This document shows positions 45,226 through 55,241 of a DNA stretch of 64,000 nt, piece after piece. The number at the start of each line of letters is the position of its first letter. Position 1 is the first letter of the stretch. This DNA is from Flectonema sp. DT1601 (taxonomy: Eukaryota > Euglenozoa > Diplonemea > Diplonemida > Diplonemidae), in NCBI GenBank assembly GCA_964019425.1, contig OZ025861.1, positions 516,126 through 580,125 of the forward strand, written 5' to 3'. The notes below the pieces were generated by a model. That model worked only from the letters and a program-made list of their open reading frames with translations. It was not told the DNA's origin and ran no database searches. The translations under genes were made by a program, and so were the position numbers.

Positions 45226-46269
45226 ATGCGACGTGGGTCAACGAGTGTCGTCGCACCGGAACCTTGCGCAAGTACGCAAGAGGGATTCCGAAAACGAAGA
45301 TGCGCTGCGCAGGTGGAAGTTCCGTCGGTTTTCGGGAAGGTGGTCCTCGAACACATCCGGAGGGACGATCGACACCGTGGAGACACGATGGAAGTAAGGG
45401 TGGACCACGACACAGCGTTGGAGCGCCTGGGGGTGGTCGTCGCGTCGATGTGGGCGGACGAAACCTCGTCGAAGCGCAGAAACCTCTGGGGTCGGTTGGA
45501 ACAATGGGCGTTGGCTCAGCGTCTGCCAATGTCTGCCGAAACAGCTGCGTTGTTCGTGCTGGCCACAGACGTGAGACCGCAGGGACAGCTGCAATACGCA
45601 AAGGCGCTGTCCGGGATCTACCGACACCTTGGTCTGGAAAACCAACCGCTCCTCAGCCTGGCAAGCGCGCTGAGGGCAAAAGGGGCGGCCGTTCCGCGTT
45701 CGCAAGCAGTTCCCATGTCAAAGGAGCAGCTGTTGGGTTGGGCGAGAAGTCTAACGGGACGTTTGAGGCTCGCGGCGCTGGTGTGTTGGAAGTCGGCTTC
45801 CCGGTGGGGAGAAGTGCACGTGCTGACGTCGGCGCATTTCGTTCTGGTGGAGGACGCGGAAGTGATCGTGGACTGGGGGACGTCGCCAAAACACCGGAGA
45901 GCAAACCCGTTCGTGCCGTCCCGTTGGGCGGTCTTGCGGGGGGATCTGGTCGGGGAGATCGCAAGCTTGTTTCGGGAGCTGGCTCCTTTCGATCGGCTGA
46001 CGGATGTCACCACCGAGCGGTTGGCAGAGTTGTGGCGGGGGACTCCGGGAATGCGGGGTTTTACGGGCCACTCGATAAAACGAGGCGCCGCCGCGGCTTT
46101 GATGCGAGCGATGGCCGAGGGAAGGCTCACAGAAGGGTACCTGGTATCACGACTGTTGAAGCACGCCGAAGACGGAACCAACATCTCTGCAACAACGATC
46201 AGGTATTCGTCGGATTTCGTGGACACCGCCCGAGCGCTGCAAACGTGGAAGGTCACCATCCTGCTGTAG
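45226..46269 (+). CDS. Element 2 ORF2: tyrosine recombinase
   Basis: Same length and motifs as in element 1 (SASRWGEVHVL, TGHSIKRG, TTIRYSSDF). Confidence 0.8.
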   Translation: MRRGSTSVVAPEPCASTQEGFRKRRCAAQVEVPSVFGKVVLEHIRRDDRHRGDTMEVRVDHDTALERLGVVVASMWADETSSKRRNLWGRLEQWALAQRLPMSAETAALFVLATDVRPQGQLQYAKALSGIYRHLGLENQPLLSLASALRAKGAAVPRSQAVPMSKEQLLGWARSLTGRLRLAALVCWKSASRWGEVHVLTSAHFVLVEDAEVIVDWGTSPKHRRANPFVPSRWAVLRGDLVGEIASLFRELAPFDRLTDVTTERLAELWRGTPGMRGFTGHSIKRGAAAALMRAMAEGRLTEGYLVSRLLKHAEDGTNISATTIRYSSDFVDTARALQTWKVTILL

Positions 46270-46301
46270 TTGCGGAGGACGTTGGCGACGAAGGTGAGGC
46301 G

Positions 46302-47948
46302 ATGGAAGCGGTGGCGCGGCTGTCTCCGTGCACGACGCACAGCATCATCAGGAGGGGCAAGCGGACAAGACTGCCGTCGACGGCGGAGGAACGTTCGTCG
46401 CCTTTGCATGTGAGTGGCGTTGAGACGATGGATGTTGACGGACTCAGAAGTAGGATGACTGATGTTGCGAGGGATAGGTTCGATCAGGTGTGGAACTTGA
46501 CCTTTTACCCGGAGGTGGGGAAGTTGAGTCGCTCGTCGTCTACTTCATCTTTCGCTGGGAGGCACGCTGCGGAGTTGCTGAGGAACGGGATCGCGCGAGC
46601 TGCGAGTGGACCGGGGAGAGCGGTGAACGTTCCATTCACCGTGGTGGAGGAGAAGCCGGAGGGACTGCGGCAGCGGTTCATCCTTTGGACGAGGGATGCG
46701 AATGGTTGGGCCGAAGAAGCTTACGAAGCTCACGTCCCGCTGTTCCACATCTCAAAATATTTGGATCGGGTTCTGACCGAGGTTGGCTCGACACGGGATT
46801 TCAAGACAGGTTTTTATGCTATTGAAATCCCGGAGGAAGCGAGAGATCTCTTCCGATTCAAGACGACGGAGGGTGAATGGTTCGAGCTGTGCCGTTTACC
46901 GATGGGGCATGTCTGCGCGCCGGAGCTTATGCACTCTTTGGCAGCGGCGGCTGCGGGGGATCCAGCTTACGTGCGACGTCAGTGGGCTGCCAGGGATGTT
47001 GGCGTTGACGTGTTCATCGACAACATTCGGTACACGGGGACGGAAGGCGCGGTGTTGGCGGCGACGGTGAATCTCGATGCTGCGGCGGCGGACTTCCGTC
47101 TTACATGGAAGCCGTCTGACTCGAATACGGCGGTGAGCAAGTACACGTTTTTGGGTGTGGACTTTGACCACGAGGCGTCGTCGGTCATGCCGTCAGCGAA
47201 GATCCGGCGGAAGTTGGCGGCGGTGGACTTGTCGTCTGTGACGGCGAGTCAGTTGGAGTCGATGGCTGGGAGGCTGATGCATGCGTCGGCGATCGCTGCG
47301 GCGTCTCCGGGGAAATACTGGTATGCCTTGAAGTTCTTGCGGAGGTTGTCGAACGGCTTGAACCGCGGGGTGAGGCAGGTGCATGATGTGGTGTCGGTCC
47401 CTGTTTCGGTCGCGATGGAGTTGCGCAGTTGGTCGGCTGCCGCTGTGACGAGGAGGGTGGTTGCGCGGGAGCCGGCTGAAGATGAATTCACGACGTTCGT
47501 GGATGCTTCATTGAGAGGTTGGGGCGGAGTCGTTGTGAACGACAGGACGGCCGAGGTTACTGTCTTGGGGGATGCGTGGGGTCCTTCGGAACAGTCGCTC
47601 CACATCAATGTTCTCGAGGGGATGGCGTTCAGGAACACGGTCTCGGGGATGCCGGTTTGCTGTGATGGTAAGCGGATGACCATCTGGATCGACAACACGT
47701 CCGTCATTGGCGTAGCACGGAAGAAGATGTCAGTCCGATCGCAACGGCTGAACGATGCGGTCGTGCAGGCCATCGATGTGCTGGCAGACAGAAAGGTTAG
47801 TTTCTGTATTGCCTATGTGAAGTCGGCGCTGAACCCAGCAGACTTGCCATCGAGGGTGGATCCAGGAGTTATAGGCTCATCGGAGCATCAGCGGGAAGTT
47901 GAACTTGCGGTGAGGGCCTTTCTGACTCGCGATGTGGTGGTGGTGTGA
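46302..47948 (+). CDS. Element 2 ORF3: reverse transcriptase with RNase H
   Basis: Same length and motifs as in element 1, including VFIDNIRYTG and ALNPADLPSR. Its stop overlaps the start of the single B block. Confidence 0.85.
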   Translation: MEAVARLSPCTTHSIIRRGKRTRLPSTAEERSSPLHVSGVETMDVDGLRSRMTDVARDRFDQVWNLTFYPEVGKLSRSSSTSSFAGRHAAELLRNGIARAASGPGRAVNVPFTVVEEKPEGLRQRFILWTRDANGWAEEAYEAHVPLFHISKYLDRVLTEVGSTRDFKTGFYAIEIPEEARDLFRFKTTEGEWFELCRLPMGHVCAPELMHSLAAAAAGDPAYVRRQWAARDVGVDVFIDNIRYTGTEGAVLAATVNLDAAAADFRLTWKPSDSNTAVSKYTFLGVDFDHEASSVMPSAKIRRKLAAVDLSSVTASQLESMAGRLMHASAIAAASPGKYWYALKFLRRLSNGLNRGVRQVHDVVSVPVSVAMELRSWSAAAVTRRVVAREPAEDEFTTFVDASLRGWGGVVVNDRTAEVTVLGDAWGPSEQSLHINVLEGMAFRNTVSGMPVCCDGKRMTIWIDNTSVIGVARKKMSVRSQRLNDAVVQAIDVLADRKVSFCIAYVKSALNPADLPSRVDPGVIGSSEHQREVELAVRAFLTRDVVVV

Positions 47949-48245
47949 CGGTGCCAACCTTTCCCCCGGCCGATTTTAGGCCGTGGTCGAACATGCAATT
48001 GTACAAGCATGCGGTGCCGTTTTCCCATTACCCCTTCGTGAATGAGTTGCTTCGTGTTAACTTGGTTCTCCTTTGTCTTTCTCATCATCATTTTATTCAG
48101 CTGAGAAAATGGGAAAGCTAAGACGACATGAGGCTTATGATGCTAGTATCTTGTTATGTGGTTAATTCGTGTGATTGTTTTTATCAGACTCTCCTTTATG
48201 ACTTTTCCTTTTCAACAGTACTTCACTGAGAATGCCGAGCGGTTC

Positions 48246-48359
48246 CCCGCAAACCCGCAAACCCGCAAACCCGCAAACCCGCAAACCCGCAAACCCGCAA
48301 ACCCGCAAACCCGCAAACCCGCAAACCCGCAAACCCGCAAACCCGCAAACCCGCAAACC
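48246..48359. repeat. (CCCGCAAA)n array 4, about 14 copies
   Basis: Perfect 8-bp repeats over 114 bp between elements 2 and 3. Confidence 0.97.
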
Positions 48360-48579
48360 AACACTCAGACTGGGAACTGCACAAAAGGCAAGTGAAGTAC
48401 GATATACTCTTATAATATTTTCCTTTTCATTAATCAACATTAAATGTTGTTTAAGTATCATTTTTGTTCTCTTGTTATTATTTCAGATTTATCATTTTAC
48501 TGTTCTCTTATCAATATTTCATTGTACTCATTTATTCAGGCTAGGAAGGGTCTTAACGCAAAGCGTTTTAAGAATTAAT

Positions 48580-50616
48580 ATGCCGGATCATTATTATGAT
48601 TTTTCGGTGCCCGCTAGTATCGCCGGGAAGGCGAAGGCGATACTAGGGGAGGTGGGGCGCATGAAGGTGTCCCTGGAGGCAAGGAACCGCAGGTTCCAAC
48701 AAGCGATGGGGCTGTCCGGTGGGGACAGCATTTGGATGCCCACCTGTCGGGAGGACAGCAATTCATCCCGCAGAGCTGACAACGACAAGTTGTTAGCTCT
48801 GTGTCTCGACATCCCGGTGGGGTTGGCGAGAACGCTGTCGGCACGGACTGTGTTCGTGCTGTTGACGGGCCTGGTCGAGGTCAACGCCGATGCGGTGAAG
48901 GAGAGGATGAGAAGGCTGGGGACGATGACGGGCTCGGCACCCTCGGTTCCGTCGCCGATGACGGGGGGGAGGTCGACCCTCATGGTGATGGAGGTGGACT
49001 CGATGGAACAGGTGCCACCGCCGGTTTTCGCGGAACCGGTTTCGGGAACGAACCCCAGTTTGGAGGGGTTGGCTCGCGCGGGAGGCATGGCCTACCGGGA
49101 GCTGAAGGGTCAGGCTGTGGCCCACCAATCGGTGACGGAGCAGTTGGCTGCTCGCCAAGCACAACACACGACGGCCGGGGAGAACCTGGAGGTCACCGTG
49201 AGCCGGGTGGCCCAGGTGATCAACGAGCAAGCCCGGAGGCAGGTGAAGGCGGAAGAACACACCGCCATGGTTGAAGGTGCGGCCGAGGAGGCTTTCAACT
49301 CCGTAGCGGATAGGCAGGAGGAGCTCGGGGAGGCTGTGATGCAGATGGCGAAGGAAAAGGCCAGACAGGACGGGGTGCTGAAGACCGAGCAGCAGAAGCG
49401 GGAGGAGTTGCGGCAGCGACTCGAGCTGCAGCAAAACCTGCTGGACCAACAGAGGGAGGAGCAGGAATTACAGAAGCAGCAGCAACAAAAGCAAGAACTG
49501 CAGAGTCAATTGGCACAAGAACAGCAACAGAAGCAGATTCAACAACAGCAAGCTCAGCAACAACAGTTCCAAGAGGATCAACGGAAGTTGGAGGAGCAGT
49601 TAAGGCTTCGGGACGAGCTGCTGAAGCAACAACAAGTGCAACAACAGGAACAGCAACGCCAGCTGGACCAGCACAAGCTGGCGGAACAAGCGAAGAGCAA
49701 CGAGCAGCAGCTTCAGCAGCAGTAGCTCCAGCAACAGCAGCTGCTGCAACAGGAGCAGAACAAGTTTCAGCAACAGGAACAACGGAGGTTGGAGGAGAGT
49801 CTGAACGCACAGCAACAGCAGATGACTCAACAACAGCAGGCGCTGCAGCAGCAGGCGCTACAGCAGCAGGGTCTGCTGCTTCAACAACGGCAAGCACCGA
49901 CAGCGCAGGACGGGCTGAGCACGGTGTTATCGCAGATGGCGACAACGCTCCACCACCTAGTACCGAAGACGAAGGTGGTCGCTTTCCCGGCAGGTATGTG
50001 CAGGGGATCGAAGGTGAAGCGCGGGTCGGACAAGGGATTCGTGGTGGATCTCGACGGTGTGACCGGGGAGGTGGTCCTGGGATTGATTGGTAGGCGGGAG
50101 TCATTCTTTGTGCTCACGCCTGAACAATTTAAAGAAGAAGGTTGGCTGTTGGCCCATTGGAATGCGGAGGTGCCTGCGGTGCAGGTGCCATTGGAACAGG
50201 CAGCGGCGCAGCATACGTTGTGGGCTGGCTACGGGGGGCGAGGTGACGTGGAGATGTCCCTCCTCCGGCGGGCGATCACGGAGAAGTTCGGAGAGGGTGG
50301 TTCGCAAGTTGCGAAGCAGATGGTAGGTCTGTTGGCGAAGACGGTGGAGGCGACCATCAACGGTGGGGAGGAAGTGACCTTAGGGTTGCTTCACGAGATG
50401 CTGGAGTTCCAACTGATTCGGGGGGAGCACGGGAGCAGGAGTGGCGACCTGTACCTGAAGGCGCTGGCTGAGAGCTGGGAGGACCCCACCACCGCTGCGG
50501 CGAGGAAGGTAGCGTTGAAGGGTAGCAGGCCAGCCGGTTTGGTGAGGGGGACGACAACGACCGGACAGCAGCCACAACACTTTCCAAAAAACGGGGGGCG
50601 TGGTCGGGGGAATTGA
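48580..50616 (+). pseudogene. Element 3 Gag-like region, broken
   Basis: Same span and layout as ORF1 of elements 1 and 2, with about one break. Sequence otherwise almost identical to element 2, so the damage is young. Confidence 0.75.
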
Positions 50617-50709
50617 ATCCTGGCCGTAAACAAACCCGTAGAGGGCGTCGCGGGAGGAGGGGCGGCAAGTGGGCCGCGGCCTCTCCTGGTCGGCGCGGTG
50701 CCAGCTGGA

Positions 50710-51753
50710 ATGCGACGTGGGTCAACGAGTGTCGTCGCACCGGAACCTTGCGCAAGTACGCAAGAGGGATTCCGAAAACGAAGATGCGCTGCGCAGGTGG
50801 AAGTTCCGTCGGTTTTCGGGAAGGTGGTCCTCGAACACATCCGGAGGGACGATCGACACCGTGGAGACACGATGGAAGTAAGGGTGGACCACGACACAGC
50901 GTTGGAGCGCCTGGGGGTGGTCGTCGCGTCGATGTGGGCGGACGAAACCTCGTCGAAGCGCAGAAACCTCTGGGGTCGGTTGGAACAATGGGCGTTGGCT
51001 CAGCGTCTGCCAATGTCTGCCGAAACAGCTGCGTTGTTCGTGCTGGCCACAGACGTGAGACCGCAGGGACAGCTGCAATACGCAAAGGCGCTGTCCGGGA
51101 TCTACCGACACCTTGGTCTGGAAAACCAACCGCTCCTCAGCCTGGCAAGCGCGCTGAGGGCAAAAGGGGCGGCCGTTCCGCGTTCGCAAGCAGTTCCCAT
51201 GTCAAAGGAGCAGCTGTTGGGTTGGGCGAGAAGTCTAACGGGACGTTTGAGGCTCGCGGCGCTGGTGTGTTGGAAGTCGGCTTCCCGGTGGGGAGAAGTG
51301 CACGTGCTGACGTCGGCGCATTTCGTTCTGGTGGAGGACGCGGAAGTGATCGTGGACTGGGGGACGTCGCCAAAACACCGGAGAGCAAACCCGTTCGTGC
51401 CGTCCCGTTGGGCGGTCTTGCGGGGGGATCTGGTCGGGGAGATCGCAAGCTTGTTTCGGGAGCTGGCTCCTTTCGATCGGCTGACGGATGTCACCACCGA
51501 GCGGTTGGCAGAGTTGTGGCGGGGGACTCCGGGAATGCGGGGTTTTACGGGCCACTCGATAAAACGAGGCGCCGCCGCGGCTTTGATGCGAGCGATGGCC
51601 GAGGGAAGGCTCACAGAAGGGTACCTGGTATCACGACTGTTGAAGCACGCCGAAGACGGAACCAACATCTCTGCAACAACGATCAGGTATTCGTCGGATT
51701 TCGTGGACACCGCCCGAGCGCTGCAAACGTGGAAGGTCACCATCCTGCTGTAG
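50710..51753 (+). CDS. Element 3 ORF2: tyrosine recombinase
   Basis: Open over the full length with the same recombinase motifs as in elements 1 and 2. Confidence 0.8.
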   Translation: MRRGSTSVVAPEPCASTQEGFRKRRCAAQVEVPSVFGKVVLEHIRRDDRHRGDTMEVRVDHDTALERLGVVVASMWADETSSKRRNLWGRLEQWALAQRLPMSAETAALFVLATDVRPQGQLQYAKALSGIYRHLGLENQPLLSLASALRAKGAAVPRSQAVPMSKEQLLGWARSLTGRLRLAALVCWKSASRWGEVHVLTSAHFVLVEDAEVIVDWGTSPKHRRANPFVPSRWAVLRGDLVGEIASLFRELAPFDRLTDVTTERLAELWRGTPGMRGFTGHSIKRGAAAALMRAMAEGRLTEGYLVSRLLKHAEDGTNISATTIRYSSDFVDTARALQTWKVTILL

Positions 51754-51785
51754 TTGCGGAGGACGTTGGCGACGAAGGTGAGGCG

Positions 51786-53432
51786 ATGGAAGCGGTGGCG
51801 CGGCTGTCTCCGTGCACGACGCACAGCATCATCAGGAGGGGCAAGCGGACAAGACTGCCGTCGACGGCAGAGGAACGTTCGTCGCCTTTGCATGTGAGTG
51901 GCGTTGAGACGATGGATGTTGACGGACTCAGAAGTAGGATGACTGATGTTGCGAGGGAGAGGTTCGATCAGGTGTGGAACTTGACCTTTTACCCGGAGGT
52001 GGGGAAGTTGAGTCGCTCGTCGTCTACTTCATCTTTCGCTGGGAGGCACGCTGCGGAGTTGCTGAGGAACGGGATCGCGCGAGCTGCGAGTGGACCGGGG
52101 AGAGCGGTGAACGTTCCATTCACCGTGGTGGAGGAGAAGCCGGAGGGACTGCGGCAGCGGTTCATCCTTTGGACGAGGGATGCGAATGGTTGGGCCGAAG
52201 AAGCTTACGAAGCTCACGTCCCGCTGTTCCACATCTCAAAATATTTGGATCGGGTTCTGACCGAGGTTGGCTCGACACGGGATTTCAAGACAGGTTTTTA
52301 TGCTATTGAAATCCCGGAGGAAGCGAGAGATCTCTTCCGATTCAAGACGACGGAGGGTGAATGGTTCGAGCTGTGCCGTTTACCGATGGGGCATGTCTGC
52401 GCGCCGGAGCTTATGCACTCTTTGGCAGCGGCGGCTGCGGGGGATCCAGCTTACGTGCGACGTCAGTGGGCTGCCAGGGATGTTGGCGTTGACGTGTTCA
52501 TCGACAACATTCGGTACACGGGGACGGAAGGTGCGGTGTTGGCGGCGACGGTGAATCTCGATGCTGCGGCGGCGGACTTCCGTCTTACATGGAAGCCGTC
52601 TGACTCGAATACGGCGGTGAGCAAGTACACGTTTTTGGGTGTGGACTTTGACCACGAGGCGTCGTCGGTCATGCCGTCAGCGAAGATCCGGCGGAAGTTG
52701 GCGGCGGTGGACTTGTCGTCTGTGACGGCGAGTCAGTTGGAGTCGATGGCTGGGAGGCTGATGCATGCGTCGGCGATCGCTGCGGCGTCTCCGGGGAAAT
52801 ACTGGTATGCCTTGAAGTTCTTGCGGAGGTTGTCGAACGGCTTGAACCGCGGGGTGAGGCAGGTGCATGATGTGGTGTCGGTCCCTGTTTCGGTCGCGAT
52901 GGAGTTGCGCAGTTGGTCGGCTGCCGCTGTGACGAGGAGGGTGGTTGCGCGGGAGCCGGCTGAAGATGAATTCACGACGTTCGTGGATGCTTCATTGAGA
53001 GGTTGGGGCGGAGTCGTTGTGAACGACAGGACGGCCGAGGTTACTGTCTTGGGGGATGCGTGGGGTCCTTCGGAACAGTCGCTCCACATCAATGTTCTCG
53101 AGGGGATGGCGTTCAGGAACACGGTCTCGGGGATGCCGGTTTGCTGTGATGGTAAGCGGATGACCATCTGGATCGACAACACGTCCGTCATTGGCGTAGC
53201 ACGGAAGAAGATGTCAGTCCGATCGCAACGGCTGAACGATGCGGTCGTGCAGGCCATCGATGTGCTGGCAGACAGAAAGGTTAGTTTCTGTATTGCCTAT
53301 GTGAAGTCGGCGCTGAACCCAGCAGACTTGCCATCGAGGGTGGATCCAGGAGTTATAGGCTCATCGGAGCATCAGCGGGAAGTTGAACTTGCGGTGAGGG
53401 CCTTTCTGACTCGCGATGTGGTGGTGGTGTGA
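51786..53432 (+). CDS. Element 3 ORF3: reverse transcriptase with RNase H
   Basis: Open over the full length with the same RT and RNase H motifs as in elements 1 and 2. Confidence 0.85.
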   Translation: MEAVARLSPCTTHSIIRRGKRTRLPSTAEERSSPLHVSGVETMDVDGLRSRMTDVARERFDQVWNLTFYPEVGKLSRSSSTSSFAGRHAAELLRNGIARAASGPGRAVNVPFTVVEEKPEGLRQRFILWTRDANGWAEEAYEAHVPLFHISKYLDRVLTEVGSTRDFKTGFYAIEIPEEARDLFRFKTTEGEWFELCRLPMGHVCAPELMHSLAAAAAGDPAYVRRQWAARDVGVDVFIDNIRYTGTEGAVLAATVNLDAAAADFRLTWKPSDSNTAVSKYTFLGVDFDHEASSVMPSAKIRRKLAAVDLSSVTASQLESMAGRLMHASAIAAASPGKYWYALKFLRRLSNGLNRGVRQVHDVVSVPVSVAMELRSWSAAAVTRRVVAREPAEDEFTTFVDASLRGWGGVVVNDRTAEVTVLGDAWGPSEQSLHINVLEGMAFRNTVSGMPVCCDGKRMTIWIDNTSVIGVARKKMSVRSQRLNDAVVQAIDVLADRKVSFCIAYVKSALNPADLPSRVDPGVIGSSEHQREVELAVRAFLTRDVVVV

Positions 53433-54244
53433 CGGTGCCAACCTTTCCCCCGGCCGATTTTAGGCCGTGGTCGAACATGCAATTGTACAAGCATGCGGTG
53501 CCGTTTTCCCATTACCCCTTCGTGAATGAGTTGCTTCGTGTTAACTTGGTTCTCCTTTGTCTTTCTCATCATCATTTTATTCAGCTGAGAAAATGGGAAA
53601 GCTAAGACGACATGAGGCTTATGATGCTAGTATCTTGTTATGTGGTTAATTCGTGTGATTGTTTTTATCAGACTCTCCTTTATGACTTTTCCTTTTCAAC
53701 AGTACTTCACTGAGAAACACTCAGACTGGGAACTGCACAAAAGGCAAGTGAAGTACGATATACTCTTATAATATTTTCCTTTTCATTAATCAACATTAAA
53801 TGTTGTTTAAGTATCATTTTTGTTCTCTTGTTATTATTTCAGATTTATCATTTTACTGTTCTCTTATCAATATTTCATTGTACTCATTTATTCAGGCTAG
53901 GAAGGGTCTTAACGCAAAGCGTTTTCCCACCCGCCCTACCCCTGTGACGGTGCCAACCTTTCCCCCGGCCGATTTTAGGCCGTGGTCGAACATGCAATTG
54001 TACAAGCATGCGGTGCCGTTTTCCCATTACCCCTTCGTGAATGAGTTGCTTCGTGTTAACTTGGTTCTCCTTTGTCTTTCTCATCATCATTTTATTCAGC
54101 TGAGAAAATGGGAAAGCTAAGACGACATGAGGCTTATGATGCTAGTATCTTGTTATGTGGTTAATTCGTGTGATTGTTTTTATCAGACTCTCCTTTATGA
54201 CTTTTCCTTTTCAACAGTACTTCACTGAGAATGCCGAGCGGTTC
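53428..54244 (+). repeat. Element 3 right end: B1-A2-B2
   Basis: Same plan as in element 1: the B and A blocks repeat those at the RT end and the left end. The 17-bp C-rich spacer between A2 and B2 is kept. Confidence 0.88.
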
Positions 54245-54838
54245 CCCGCAAACCCGCAAACCCGCAAACCCGCAAACCCGCAAACCCGCAAACCCGCAAA
54301 CCCGCAAACCCGCAAACCCGCAAACCCGCAAACCCGCAAACCCGCAAACCCGCAAACCCGCAAACCCGCAAACCCGCAAACCCGCAAACCCGCAAACCCG
54401 CAAACCCGCAAACCCGCAAACCCGCAAACCCGCAAACCCGCAAACCCGCAAACCCGCAAACCCGCAAACCCGCAAACCCGCAAACCCGCAAACCCGCAAA
54501 CCCGCAAACCCGCAAACCCGCAAACCCGCAAACCCGCAAACCCGCAAACCCGCAAACCCGCAAACCCGCAAACCCGCAAACCCGCAAACCCGCAAACCCG
54601 CAAACCCGCAAACCCGCAAACCCGCAAACCCGCAAACCCGCAAACCCGCAAACCCGCAAACCCGCAAACCCGCAAACCCGCAAACCCGCAAACCCGCAAA
54701 CCCGCAAACCCGCAAACCCGCAAACCCGCAAACCCGCAAACCCGCAAACCCGCAAACCCGCAAACCCGCAAACCCGCAAACCCGCAAACCCGCAAACCCG
54801 CAAACCCGCAAACCCGCAAACCCGCAAACCCGCAAACC
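54245..54838. repeat. (CCCGCAAA)n array 5, about 74 copies
   Basis: Perfect 8-bp repeats over 594 bp between element 3 and the next insert. Confidence 0.97.
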
Positions 54839-55241
54839 TATCTTTTCACAGGGAACTGCTCAATGGTATTCGGCGCCTTTGATGTTCTGCGTTATCCATT
54901 TACATCTTAGCTTTGTGTTTGCTTTGCGTTCACTCTACCTCTCTCTTAATGTTCATTCTTCTGTAGTTTGTGGTACAGGATAAAGGAAAAACAATGGCCG
55001 AAGTCTATTACGACTTCAGTGTGCCAAGTTCTTTCCTAGAATTCATTCAGGTAATTTTCCACCAAGCTTAGCACCGGAAAGAAATAATCAAAGGAATCAG
55101 ACAGAAAAGTGTATGATTCCGAAGTTGGAAAAAATGAACAAAACAACAGACATTTTTTATATATTCTTTAGCCTTCTATTTTTTCAAAAAGAAATTCTTT
55201 ATACAGCTCGATCACTTCTTTCTCTCACACTCACGTTTTCG
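54839..55241 (+). mobile_element. Short fragment of a third, diverged YR-retroelement lineage
   Basis: 403 bp between octamer arrays. The left border TATCTTTTCACAGGGAACTG is close to the left border of the solo unit at 36073 and to the A block. A Gag-type start MAEVYYDFSVPSSFLEF is readable from ATG 54994, a diverged match to MPDHYYDFSVPAS. The match to the family fades after this, and the right border (CACGTTTTCG|AACCCGCA) lacks the B-type GCGGTTC end. It is a fragment, older than elements 1-3. Confidence 0.6.

Larger units (their letters stand above)
42876..48245 (+). mobile_element. YR retrotransposon element 2, ORFs look whole, single-B right end
   Basis: 5,370 bp between octamer arrays. 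A1 is 42876-43085 and a single B is 47944-48245, directly followed by array. Unlike elements 1 and 3 it has no internal A2, which would follow from recombination between B1 and B2. The coding part is nearly identical to element 3 and slightly more distant from element 1. No break is seen in the three ORFs. Recent. Confidence 0.85.
48360..54244 (+). mobile_element. YR retrotransposon element 3, about one break
   Basis: 5,885 bp between octamer arrays. A1 is 48360-48569; the right end is B1 (53428-53715), A2 (53716-53925), B2 (53943-54244). The B1-A2 joint is slightly shorter than in element 1. Nearly identical to element 2, so recent. It carries about one break, in the Gag-like region; the other two ORFs look whole. 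Confidence 0.85.
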
